Shown: one piece after another, positions 1 through 7,877 of the stretch | Numbering within the stretch: the stretch's first letter is position 1 | How the letters are laid out: each line of letters begins with the position of its first letter | DNA from: Stenotrophomonas bentonitica | GTDB lineage: Bacteria > Pseudomonadota > Gammaproteobacteria > Xanthomonadales > Xanthomonadaceae | Direction of reading: 5' to 3' | Assembly (NCBI RefSeq): GCF_013185915.1 | Contig: NZ_JAAZUH010000004.1 | Location: 1 to 64,000 of the forward strand | DNA: 64,000 nt | Program-made: the position numbers and the translations under genes | Notes under the pieces: model-generated | The model's input: the letters and a program-made list of their open reading frames with translations, nothing else | What the model was told of the DNA's origin: nothing | The model's database searches: none

Positions 1-111
<111 letters not shown>

Positions 112-271
112 AAAACGCATAGTCCGAGGACTAAAAATTTAAAGCTGCAGATGCTTGACCGCTGGCAACGTTTCGCTTGCTTTAAAACAATTGATATGTT
201 GCTTGATCAAACGTCTGCAAGATGGACATACATCCTTCCTGCAGGCGCCTTCACAAGATACCTGCGCATAC

Positions 272-283
272 TGTCAAAGAACT
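272..283 (-). promoter_or_regulatory. rrn leader boxA-like antitermination site
   Basis: On the reverse strand 283-272 reads AGTTCTTTGACA, close to the boxA core of proteobacterial rRNA leaders (E. coli TGCTCTTTAACA). It lies in the transcribed leader between the last promoter and the 16S gene, where NusB/NusE-dependent antitermination signals are expected. The assignment rests on motif and place only. Confidence 0.55.
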
Positions 284-345
284 TTGGAGTCGGCCTCAGC
301 GCCTTCCTCCGTGTGCCCCGACGTTTCCGTCGTTGCGAGCCGCCC

Positions 346-373
346 ATTATAGCCGGCAAATCCGCTTCGTCAA
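346..373 (-). promoter_or_regulatory. rrn promoter, proximal (third of three)
   Basis: Reverse-strand -35 TTGACG (373-368), a 16-base spacer and a perfect -10 TATAAT (351-346), followed by the GC-rich discriminator GGGCGGC. That is the build of a strong sigma-70 rRNA promoter under stringent control. Confidence 0.85.
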
Positions 374-470
374 CACCTTTTTTCAAGGCCGTTTCGCCGT
401 AGCGAACCGTTGTTGCCGATGCTGCTTCGTCGTTGCGACCCGGAGGCCTTTTCGTCGAAGCGAGCCGCCT

Positions 471-498
471 ATTATGTCAGGCTTTTCGTTTCCGTCAA
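471..498 (-). promoter_or_regulatory. rrn promoter, middle (second of three)
   Basis: Reverse-strand TTGACG (498-493), 16-base spacer and CATAAT (476-471), followed by AGGCGGCTCGC. The bases after the -10 are nearly the same as at the proximal promoter, so the two modules look like a duplication. Confidence 0.8.
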
Positions 499-577
499 CA
501 CCTTCTTTCGAAGCTTGTTGCCGCCGCTTCGGCTTGGTGTTCACCGGGGTGAAGACCGCGTCGCAGCGAGGGAGCGA

Positions 578-605
578 ATACTAAAGACTTCTGGAAATTC
601 GTCAA
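578..605 (-). promoter_or_regulatory. rrn promoter, distal (first of three)
   Basis: Reverse-strand TTGACG (605-600), 16-base spacer and TAGTAT (583-578). An A-rich tract (complement of 606-622, with six A in a row) lies just upstream of the -35 and could act as an UP element. The -10 is weaker than at the other two promoters. Confidence 0.65.
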
Positions 606-641
606 CCCTTTTTTGATGCTTTCTTCGGATGGAGTGCGTGG

Positions 642-663
642 GACACGCGTGGCGTGTCGCTAC
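642..663 (-). repeat. GTAG-type REP element
   Basis: GACACGC and GCGTGTC arms around a 3-base loop, ending in CTAC, so the GTAG head is on the reverse strand. It lies between the divergent rrn promoters and benE and belongs to the same family as the elements near 41.2, 44.5, 45.8, 55.3 and 56.0 kb. Confidence 0.8.
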
Positions 664-716
664 GTTGTTGCGGCATGCGTCATTCGTGCGTGCGTGTTTT
701 GGCAGGAACGCAAAGC

Positions 717-745
717 GCGCAGCAAGCGCGTTGCGCTTGCTGCGC
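717..745. repeat. Perfect 13-bp hairpin upstream of benE
   Basis: GCGCAGCAAGCGC (717-729) and its exact complement (733-745) with a 3-base loop. There is no T-run, so this is not a standard intrinsic terminator. It lies 46 bases before the benE start and could be in its leader. Apart from this hairpin, the REP element and the promoters, I see no gene between 112 and 791. Confidence 0.6.
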
Positions 746-791
746 AGGACTGCCAACAATGCAGTTCTTGTGTGCTCAGGGAAGCAGCGTG

Positions 792-1979
792 ATGTCCGGT
801 GGTGCAAAGCGTTCGTTGTGGCGTGATCTCTCGTTGCCTTCTGTAGTGGCTGGCTTCATTACGGTGCTGGTGGGCTTCGCCAGTTCGGCGGTGATCGTGT
901 TCCAGGCTGCACAGGCGGTCGGCGCGACACAGGCGCAGATTGCGTCGTGGATGTGGGCGTTGGGCCTGGGCATGGGCGTGACCTGCATTGGGCTCTCGCT
1001 GCGCTATCGCGTGCCCGTGGTCACGGCGTGGTCCACGCCGGGCGCTGCAATGCTGGTAGTGGGTGCAGGCGCTGCGGGCTACAGCGACGCCATCGGTGCG
1101 TTCGTGCTGGCTGCGGTGCTGGGGATGCTCGCTGGCTTCTCTGGCGTGTTCGCCAAGGTGATGCGGCGCGTGCCGATGGCGCTGGCCGCCGGCATGCTGG
1201 CCGGTGTGCTGCTGCGCTTCGGGCTGGATGTGTTCGTGTCGATGGGCACGCAGCTGGGGATGGCCCTGGCGATGTTCGCCACCTGGCTGCTCGGGCGCCG
1301 CCTGTTCGCGCGCTATGCGGTGATTGCCACGTTGCTGGTAGGTGTGGCGGTGGCCGCCGCGCAGGGTCTTCTCCATATAGAGGCGCTCCGGGTCGAACTG
1401 GCGGTGCCGGTGTTCACCTGGCCCACGCTGTCCTGGCAGGCGGTGTTCGGCATCGCCCTGCCCCTGTTCGTGGTCACCATGGCCTCGCAGAACATTCCGG
1501 GGGTGGCGGTGATCCGGGCGTCCGGCTATGCCACGCCGATCTCACCGGTGATCGGCTGGATCGGGGTGGTCAACACGGTGCTGGCCCCCTTCGGCGCCTA
1601 TGGGCTCAACCTGGCGGCGATCACGGCGGCGATCTGCATGGGTCGCGAGGCGCATGAGGACCCCGCGCGGCGTTACACCGCAGCGGTGGCTGCGGGTGCC
1701 TTCTATCTGCTGGTGGGCTTGTTCGGGGCGACCGTGGCGGCGGTATTCGCTGCGTTCCCGAAGGAACTGGTGGCCTGCGTGGCCGGCATTGCCCTGTTCG
1801 GCACCATCGCCAACAGCCTGGCGACCGCCCTGCGCGAGGAAGCCGACCGCGAGGCGGCACTGGTGACCTTCCTGGTGACCGCCTCGGGGTTGTCGCTGGC
1901 CGGGATCGGCTCGGCCTTCTGGGGGCTGGTGGCCGGGGGGATCTGCCTGGTGGTGTTGCGGGTGCGGTCGGTGATGTGA
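792..1979 (+). CDS. benE: BenE-family benzoate/proton symporter
   Basis: A 395-residue inner-membrane protein with about twelve hydrophobic segments. The family imports benzoate and related aromatic acids with protons. The N-terminal run LPSVVAGFITVLVGFASSA, the STPGAAMLV stretch and FGAYGLNLAAITAAICMGRE near residue 280 are characteristic of BenE. I chose the ATG at 792 because the protein then starts just before the first conserved transmembrane helix; the frame stays open back to 654 but that part has no membrane or family signal. It is a single gene with no benzoate-degradation genes nearby, so the true substrate is uncertain. Confidence 0.85.
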   Translation: MSGGAKRSLWRDLSLPSVVAGFITVLVGFASSAVIVFQAAQAVGATQAQIASWMWALGLGMGVTCIGLSLRYRVPVVTAWSTPGAAMLVVGAGAAGYSDAIGAFVLAAVLGMLAGFSGVFAKVMRRVPMALAAGMLAGVLLRFGLDVFVSMGTQLGMALAMFATWLLGRRLFARYAVIATLLVGVAVAAAQGLLHIEALRVELAVPVFTWPTLSWQAVFGIALPLFVVTMASQNIPGVAVIRASGYATPISPVIGWIGVVNTVLAPFGAYGLNLAAITAAICMGREAHEDPARRYTAAVAAGAFYLLVGLFGATVAAVFAAFPKELVACVAGIALFGTIANSLATALREEADREAALVTFLVTASGLSLAGIGSAFWGLVAGGICLVVLRVRSVM

Positions 1980-2008
1980 GGGGTGGGCTTCGGACGGGGG
2001 TGCGTTGA

Positions 2009-2030
2009 GCCGGCCGGCGGCCGGCACTAC
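2009..2030 (-). repeat. GTAG-type REP element (GTAGTGCCGGCC class)
   Basis: The reverse strand reads GTAGTGCCGGCC, then GCC, then GGCCGGC: the classic S. maltophilia GTAG repeat. It lies between the convergent benE and transglycosylase genes. A second copy of this class is at 39.87 kb. Confidence 0.8.
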
Positions 2031-2056
2031 CGGGCCACGGCCATACGGGCCGCGTT

Positions 2057-4234
2057 TCAGAGCGGTTGGACGTTGAACGTTTGCTTGAGGATGTGGCGGG
2101 CGCCTGGGGCGAGGGTCACCACGTCTGGGCCGGCGTTGGCGGCTTCCAGGCAGACGTAGTTCTTCCAGCCGGGGCCGACGTCGGCCATGCCGGCTGCGCC
2201 CTTCTCGCCCGGGTTCCAGGCCACGAGTGACCGGCTGCCCTGGGTGGTGATCTCGATGCGGCGCTTGAGGCCCGGGTCCTTCAGGACGTAGCGGCCACCG
2301 GCCTGGGTATAGATGCGGTCGCTGCGGCCGGGATCGCGTGGGTCGTTGAGCGACCAGTCGCCCTTCTGGACACGCGGGGTGGCGTAGTCCTCGAACTTGT
2401 CCAGGTAGCTCAGGCCGTCCAGGCCGGACACGCTGACCTGCAGGGCGTCACTGACCTTGAAGTAGTTGTGCAGCGCCTGGGTGAAGGTGACCGGGGTGGA
2501 ACCGGTGTTCTCGGTGATCAGCTGCTGTTCCAGGGTGCGGCCGATGCGCAGCTGCATGGTCAGGCGCAGGTCGAGGTTGTCCAGGGTGGGCGGGGCCAGG
2601 CTCAGCACCACGGTGCCGTCTGCCTCGCGACGCGCGTCCTTTAGGGTCCACGGCACGTTGCGCACGAACCCATGCGAAGGCACGTCCTTGCCCTGTCCCT
2701 GGCGGCCGAAGTACGGCCAGCACACCGGGCTGCCACCGCGGATCGGGGTCGGCAGCGCCTGCGCGGTGGGCGACAGCCACAGCAGGTCCTGGCCCCCCTT
2801 GGGAATGAACGACAGCAACTGGCCGCCGAACACCGAGATCGCGGCGCTGGCCAGCGGGGTTTCCACCTTCCAGGCCGGGAAGCCCTGCAGGTCGATCAGG
2901 CTCAGCCCCTCCAGCTTCGGCAGGGCGGCGCTGGGCGCGGCCGGCGACTGCACGTAGGCGGCGTGGTTGGGCGGCAGGGTGAACACGGTGCTGTCGGGCA
3001 TGGCAGTGGTTGGCTTGGGCAAAGGGGGCGCGGTGCGCAGGGTGGTGAGGATGCGTTGGCCGGCACGGCCGTCGGGAGTGGGCCAGCCGAGCTGCTGCTG
3101 TTCCAGCTGGATGGCGCGCCGGGTGGCGGTGCCGACCATCCCGTCGGCGGCGCCGATGTCATGGCCGCGCGCGAGCAGCAGGGTCTGCAGCTCGCGCCGC
3201 TCGGTGCGGCCCAGGCCGGGGTCGTCGGTCGGCCAGGCCGCGACGATGCCGGGCCCGCCACGCAGGCGGTCGGCCAGGGTGGCGATGGCCAGCGCGTAGC
3301 TTTCGGCGGCGTTGTAGGCGTAGATCGCGTCGTAGTTGCGGAACACCAGCCAGGCCGGGCCCTTGGCCCCGGTGGGCAGCAGCAGGGCAGCATTGGCGTC
3401 GCCCGGCAGGCCCTCGGGGGCCAGTGCGCCACCGCCGATCGGGGTGATGCCCATGCCGCGCCAGTCGGCCAGCGGCTTGCGCTGGGTGCGTCCGGCCAGC
3501 TTGGCGTTGAAGTCCGGCGGCAGCTTGACCTCGATCCCCCATGGCTGGCCGGTGCGCCAGCCGGCCTGCTTCAAATAGTTGGCGGTGGACGCCAGCGCGT
3601 CGGGAATGCTGGCGACCAGGTCGCGGCGGCCATCGCCGTCGCCGTCCACCGCGATGCGGGCATAGGTGGACGGCATGAACTGGGTATGGCCGAACGCGCC
3701 GGCCCACGAGCCGGTGAGCCCGTCGGCGCTGAGATCGCCGGCATCCAGCAGTTTGAGCAGGGCCAGCAGCTCGCCGCGGAAGAACGGCTGGCGGCGGCCG
3801 TTGCAGGACAGCGTGGCCAGCGACTGCAGCAGCGGGCGCTTGCCGAATACGCGACCGTAGTCGCTCTCCACGCCCCACACCGCGACGATGGTGGCCGGAT
3901 CGACGCCGTACTGCGCAGAGACGCTCGCAAGCAGGTCGCGGTGCTGGGCCAGCTGCGCGCGGCCGTCATCGACGCGCTGGGTGTCGACCAGTGCGGCCAG
4001 GTAGTCCCACAGCGGGGTGGTGAACTCCGGCTGCGCGTCCAGCAGCGGCAACACGCTCAGGTCCGGGGTGAGGCCGGCGGTGAGGCGGGTGAAGCCGGCG
4101 GTGCTGACCCCCTGCTTGAGCGCCTGCGGCTGCAGCGCGGCCAGGCAGCGGTCGAAGTCGTGCTGCGGCGCGGCCGCGAGCGGGGCGCTGGCCAGGCACA
4201 ACACGCCGAACAGACCGACGGGGCTGAATCTCAT
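2057..4234 (-). CDS. Fusion of MltB-type lytic transglycosylase, peptidoglycan-binding domain and hexose-6-phosphate mutarotase
   Basis: 725 residues, about twice a normal MltB. Residues 1-21 are a signal peptide. About 24-325 is an SLT-2/MltB domain with WGVESDYG at 120-127 (E123 the predicted catalytic acid) and the FGHTQFMPSTY motif at 181-191. About 345-400 is a PG_binding_1 domain. A proline- and alanine-rich linker (402-438) leads to a complete YeaD-like aldose-1-epimerase fold (about 450-725) with the IRGGSPVCWPYFG signature (498-510), H521, H589 and E698, which fit the family's active-site residues. The first two domains cut peptidoglycan in the periplasm, whereas the mutarotase family normally works in the cytoplasm on hexose 6-phosphates. 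The frame is open throughout, so this is a true fusion or a frameshift-free join. Confidence 0.85.
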   Translation of the reverse strand: MRFSPVGLFGVLCLASAPLAAAPQHDFDRCLAALQPQALKQGVSTAGFTRLTAGLTPDLSVLPLLDAQPEFTTPLWDYLAALVDTQRVDDGRAQLAQHRDLLASVSAQYGVDPATIVAVWGVESDYGRVFGKRPLLQSLATLSCNGRRQPFFRGELLALLKLLDAGDLSADGLTGSWAGAFGHTQFMPSTYARIAVDGDGDGRRDLVASIPDALASTANYLKQAGWRTGQPWGIEVKLPPDFNAKLAGRTQRKPLADWRGMGITPIGGGALAPEGLPGDANAALLLPTGAKGPAWLVFRNYDAIYAYNAAESYALAIATLADRLRGGPGIVAAWPTDDPGLGRTERRELQTLLLARGHDIGAADGMVGTATRRAIQLEQQQLGWPTPDGRAGQRILTTLRTAPPLPKPTTAMPDSTVFTLPPNHAAYVQSPAAPSAALPKLEGLSLIDLQGFPAWKVETPLASAAISVFGGQLLSFIPKGGQDLLWLSPTAQALPTPIRGGSPVCWPYFGRQGQGKDVPSHGFVRNVPWTLKDARREADGTVVLSLAPPTLDNLDLRLTMQLRIGRTLEQQLITENTGSTPVTFTQALHNYFKVSDALQVSVSGLDGLSYLDKFEDYATPRVQKGDWSLNDPRDPGRSDRIYTQAGGRYVLKDPGLKRRIEITTQGSRSLVAWNPGEKGAAGMADVGPGWKNYVCLEAANAGPDVVTLAPGARHILKQTFNVQPL

Positions 4235-4289
4235 TGGCGTGAATCCGTGCAGCCAAGTAGAACCGCATCATAGCGGCAAGCGATGCGGT

Positions 4290-5264
4290 TCAGGCCCGTT
4301 GCAGCAGACGCAGCCCGAATGCCGGTGATGCCGCATCCCACCGGGTGCGCACGCGCAGGCCGGCTTCTGCGACCAGCGCGGCGAATGATGCGTCGGTGTA
4401 CTTGTGGCTGTATTCCACGGTCATCGCTTCGCCTTCGGCGAAATCGAAGCTGCGCCCGGCCACGCTCACGCGCTGGCTGCGGGTGCTGACCAGTTCGGTT
4501 TCGATGCGCAGGCGCGGCACGCTGTAGCGGGCACGATGCTGGAAGCCGGCCAGGTCGAAGTCGCTGCCGATCTCGCGGTTGAGCCGCTGCAGCAGGTTGA
4601 GGGTGAACGCGGCGGTGACCCCGGCGGCGTCGTTGTAGGCGGCCTCGATCAGGGCCGGGTCTTTGTGCAGGTCGATGCCGATCAGGGCCAGGCCGTTCGG
4701 GCCCATGGTCTGGCGCATGGCGTCGAGCAGCGCGACCGCGTCGTCGTGGGCGAAGTTGCCGAGCGTGGAGCCGGGGAAGAACAGCAACCGCCGCGCGGGT
4801 TCGTTCTGCGGCTCGGGCAGTTCCACCGGACGGGTGAAGTCGGCGCAGACCGGCAGCATTTCGATATCCGGCAGCGCTTCGGCCAGCCGCGCCACGCTGT
4901 CGAGCAGGGCCGCGCGCGAGATCTCGATCGGGGTGTAGGCGACCGGGTCGACCAGCGCATGCAGCAGGTGTTCGGTCTTGCGTCCGCTGCCGCTGCCCAG
5001 TTCGACCACGTGCACGCGCGGCCCGACCGCGCGGGCGATCTCGCCGGACACGTCTTGCAGCAGCTGCAGTTCGGTGCGGGTGGGGTAGTACTCGGGCTGG
5101 CGGGTGATCTGCTCGAACAACGCAGAGCCGCGCGCGTCGTAGAAATACTTGGACGGCAGCTGGCGTGGCTGCAGCGACAGGCCGTGCAGGATGTCGGCGG
5201 TGATCCGCGCGCGATCCGGTTGCAGGTCGGTCAACGCGTCGAGGGCATCACTGACAGTGCTCAT
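4290..5264 (-). CDS. egtD: L-histidine N(alpha)-methyltransferase EgtD
   Basis: 324 residues. It matches the SAM-dependent methyltransferase family that trimethylates histidine to hercynine, the first step of ergothioneine synthesis: SKYFYDARGSALFEQIT at residues 38-54, the SAM-binding VVELGSGSGRKTEHLL, FFPGSTLGNF and the C-terminal EYSHKYT motif. The ATG at 5264 overlaps the upstream egtB stop (ATGA), giving translational coupling. A longer reading to 5477 would run into egtB and is not supported. Confidence 0.92.
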   Translation of the reverse strand: MSTVSDALDALTDLQPDRARITADILHGLSLQPRQLPSKYFYDARGSALFEQITRQPEYYPTRTELQLLQDVSGEIARAVGPRVHVVELGSGSGRKTEHLLHALVDPVAYTPIEISRAALLDSVARLAEALPDIEMLPVCADFTRPVELPEPQNEPARRLLFFPGSTLGNFAHDDAVALLDAMRQTMGPNGLALIGIDLHKDPALIEAAYNDAAGVTAAFTLNLLQRLNREIGSDFDLAGFQHRARYSVPRLRIETELVSTRSQRVSVAGRSFDFAEGEAMTVEYSHKYTDASFAALVAEAGLRVRTRWDAASPAFGLRLLQRA

Positions 5265-6553
5265 GCGGCGTCCTTGGCCAGGCGCAGGCCGGCAAACTGC
5301 CAGCGCGCCGACGGTGCGAAGAAATTGCGGTAACTGGGGCGGACATGGTCGGCGGGCGTGGCGCAGCTGCCACCGCGCAGCACCCACTGCCCGCACATGA
5401 ACTTGCCGTTGTACTCGCCGAGGTTGCCTTCGAAGGTGCGGAAGCCGGGATAGGCGCCATACGCGCTGCTGGTCCATTCCCAGACATCGCCGAACAGCTG
5501 CTGGTGGCGACCGGCAGGGCCTTCGTGGGCAGGTGCGGACGGGTGCAGGCGGTCATCGTCGGCGAAGTTGCCGGCGGTGCCCTGCCCTGCGGCGGCGGCT
5601 TCCCATTCGAACTCGGTGGGCAGGCGCGCACCGGCCCAACGGGCGTAGGCGTCGGCTTCGAAGTAGCTCAGGTGGCAGACCGGCGCATCCGGATCGATCG
5701 CGCGCCAGCCGGCCAAGGTGAACTCGCGGGCCAGTGCGTCGTCCCAGTACAGCGGGTGCTGCCAGTGCTCCTGCTGGCACAGGCTCCAGCCTTCGCTCAT
5801 CCAGAAGCCGGGCTCGCGGTATCCACCGGCTTCGACGAAGCGGCGGAACTCGGCGTTGCTGACCGGGCGCTGCGCCAGTGCATGTGCCGGCACCAGCACG
5901 CGGTGCACCGGCGATTCGTTGTCGTAGGCAAATGCGGCGTTGGCCGGCCATGCCGGCGCGCCGATCTCGATGATCTGCTCGGGGCTGTGGATCCATTCCA
6001 GCGGCGCAGCGACGCCGGGCCGGCTGACCAGATCGTCGCGGTAGGCCGGCTGCAGCGGGTTGCACCACAGCGCGTGCTTGATGTCGGTGAGCAGCAGCTC
6101 CTGGTGCTGCTGTTCGTGGTGCAGGCCCAGTTCCAGTTGCCGCAGTGCCTGCGGGTCGAGCGCGTCGGCCTGCAGCAGTTCGATCACACGCTGGTCGACA
6201 CGGCTGCGGAACTGCAGCACTTCCTCCAGCGAGGGCCGCGACAGCAGGCCACGCTGCGGCCGCGCATGCGCCGGGCCGATGCTCTGGTAGTAGCTGTTGA
6301 ACAGGTAGTGCCAGTCGGCGTTGAACGGGGCGTGGTCCGGCTGGGTGCCGAGCACGAAGCGTTCGAAGAACCAGGTGGTGTGGGCCAGGTGCCACTTGGT
6401 GGGACTGGCGTCGGGCATGCTCTGCACCATCGCGTCTTCGGCGCTGAGCGGGGCGGCCAGGGCGACGCTGCGGGCGCGCACACTGGCGTAGCGGACGGCC
6501 AGCGCGTCGGAGACGCGGGTGGCAGGCGAAGACGGGGCAGCGACAGCGTTCAT
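5261..6553 (-). CDS. egtB: Ergothioneine biosynthesis sulfoxide synthase EgtB
   Basis: 430 residues. The N-terminal DinB-like half has the iron-ligand motifs KWHLAHTTW (53-61) and HHEQQHQE (145-152, the HX3HXE pattern). The C-terminal half is an FGE-sulfatase fold (RLPTEFEWE, DVWEWTSSAY, LRGGSCATP). The family joins hercynine to a thiol using Fe and O2. It is the first gene of a two-gene operon with egtD. The genes egtA, egtC and egtE are not next to it, so glutamylcysteine or another thiol supply and the final lyase must be encoded elsewhere, or the enzyme uses another thiol donor. Confidence 0.92.
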   Translation of the reverse strand: MNAVAAPSSPATRVSDALAVRYASVRARSVALAAPLSAEDAMVQSMPDASPTKWHLAHTTWFFERFVLGTQPDHAPFNADWHYLFNSYYQSIGPAHARPQRGLLSRPSLEEVLQFRSRVDQRVIELLQADALDPQALRQLELGLHHEQQHQELLLTDIKHALWCNPLQPAYRDDLVSRPGVAAPLEWIHSPEQIIEIGAPAWPANAAFAYDNESPVHRVLVPAHALAQRPVSNAEFRRFVEAGGYREPGFWMSEGWSLCQQEHWQHPLYWDDALAREFTLAGWRAIDPDAPVCHLSYFEADAYARWAGARLPTEFEWEAAAAGQGTAGNFADDDRLHPSAPAHEGPAGRHQQLFGDVWEWTSSAYGAYPGFRTFEGNLGEYNGKFMCGQWVLRGGSCATPADHVRPSYRNFFAPSARWQFAGLRLAKDAA

Positions 6554-6636
6554 CCATCCGAGGATCGGCGAGCCCGGGTGAGCACGGTGTCACGGCACGG
6601 GGTCTGCCGTATGACCGGTTCACATTGAATGGGGGC

Positions 6637-7026
6637 TCAGGGAAAGGCGTCGAGGTAGAACCAGCGCCCGTCCAGGCGCACGAAGCGGCTGTGTTCCTGC
6701 ATTTTGACCGCACTGCCGCCGCCGATCCGGTAGCGCGCGGTGAACCGGACCTGGGCGTGGTCGGGGTCGCCCTTGCTGTGCTCGTGCACGGTCAGCCCCA
6801 GCCAGCGCGTGCGCTGCCCGGCGGGCTCGTCCAGCGACAGGGTTTCGGGACGGGTGTCGGGGTGCCAGCTGGCCAGCAGGTACTCGGGCAACTGCTTCAC
6901 GTAGGCGCTGTAACGCGAGCGCATCAACGCCTCGGCGTCGGGCGCCGCCTCGCCGGCATGGAAACGGCCGCAGCAGGCGGCGTAGGGGTGCGGAAGGCCG
7001 CAGGGGCACGGATCGGAAGGGCTCAT
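6637..7026 (-). CDS. YchJ-family SEC-C motif protein
   Basis: 129 residues. The first 20 hold a zinc-binding SEC-C-like motif ([14 protein letters not shown]). The body carries [27 protein letters not shown] and a C-terminal GRWFYLD, the pattern of the YchJ (UPF0225) NTF2-like family. No biochemical role is established for the family. It lies just after egtB on the same strand, with an 83-base gap, and diverges from the TSUP permease. Confidence 0.85.
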   Translation of the reverse strand: MSPSDPCPCGLPHPYAACCGRFHAGEAAPDAEALMRSRYSAYVKQLPEYLLASWHPDTRPETLSLDEPAGQRTRWLGLTVHEHSKGDPDHAQVRFTARYRIGGGSAVKMQEHSRFVRLDGRWFYLDAFP

Positions 7027-7085
7027 GCGGGCATTGTCGCCCGAGCGGGCGTATGCTGGCGCGCTTTCCGCCGTGATGTACTGCC

Positions 7086-7862
7086 GTGTTCGAGCTGGTA
7101 CCCCCTGAGTTGTTGTGGTTGGTGGCGATTGCCTTCATTGCCGGTCTGGTCGATGCCGCCGTGGGTGGCGGCGGCCTGGTGCAGTTGCCGGGGCTGTTCA
7201 CGGTGCTGCCGCAGCAGACGCCGGCCATGCTGTTTGGTACCAACAAGTTCAGTTCGATGTTCGGCACCGCCGCGGCGGCATTCCGTTACGCGCGCAATGT
7301 GCGCTTCCCGTGGCGGCCGGTGCTGTTCGCAGCGGGCACGGCATTCGTGTTCTCTTTCGCCGGGGCCACCGCGGTCAGCCTGCTGCCCAAGGACGCGGTG
7401 CGGCCGCTGGTGCTGGTGCTGCTGGTGGCGATGCTCGGCTACACGCTGTGGAAGAAGGACTTCGGTGCGCTGCACCGGCCGCGCGAGATCGGCCGCAGGG
7501 AACTGACCATCGCGCTGGCGATCGGTGCAGTGATCGGCTTCTACGACGGCTTCTTCGGGCCCGGCACCGGCAGCTTCCTGATCTTCCTGTTCGTGCGCTT
7601 CTTCGGGCTGGACTTCCTGCGCGCCTCGGCGGCGTCGAAGGTGGTAAACCTGGCCACCAACGTGGCCGCGATCTCGTTCTTCGTGCCCACCGGCAACATC
7701 CTGTGGCTGTTCGCGATCCCGATGGCCGCGGCCAACATCACCGGTTCGGTGGTCGGCACGCGGTTGGCGCTGCGCGGCGGTACGCCGTTCATCCGCAAAC
7801 TGTTCGTCGGCCTGGTCGTGGTGCTGATCGCACGGATGGCCTGGGATACGTTCGCGGGATGA
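7086..7862 (+). CDS. TSUP-family (TauE/SafE) permease
   Basis: 258 residues, about eight hydrophobic segments. The motif [13 protein letters not shown] at 23-35 and the repeat-half motif [14 protein letters not shown] at about 152-165 define the TauE/SafE sulfite/organosulfonate exporter family. It uses a GTG start at 7086; no better ATG lies ahead of the first membrane helix. It converges on jetC with 15 bases between stops. The substrate cannot be told from sequence. Confidence 0.85.
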   Translation: MFELVPPELLWLVAIAFIAGLVDAAVGGGGLVQLPGLFTVLPQQTPAMLFGTNKFSSMFGTAAAAFRYARNVRFPWRPVLFAAGTAFVFSFAGATAVSLLPKDAVRPLVLVLLVAMLGYTLWKKDFGALHRPREIGRRELTIALAIGAVIGFYDGFFGPGTGSFLIFLFVRFFGLDFLRASAASKVVNLATNVAAISFFVPTGNILWLFAIPMAAANITGSVVGTRLALRGGTPFIRKLFVGLVVVLIARMAWDTFAG

Positions 7863-7877
7863 GCGGCCCGGCGCGGG

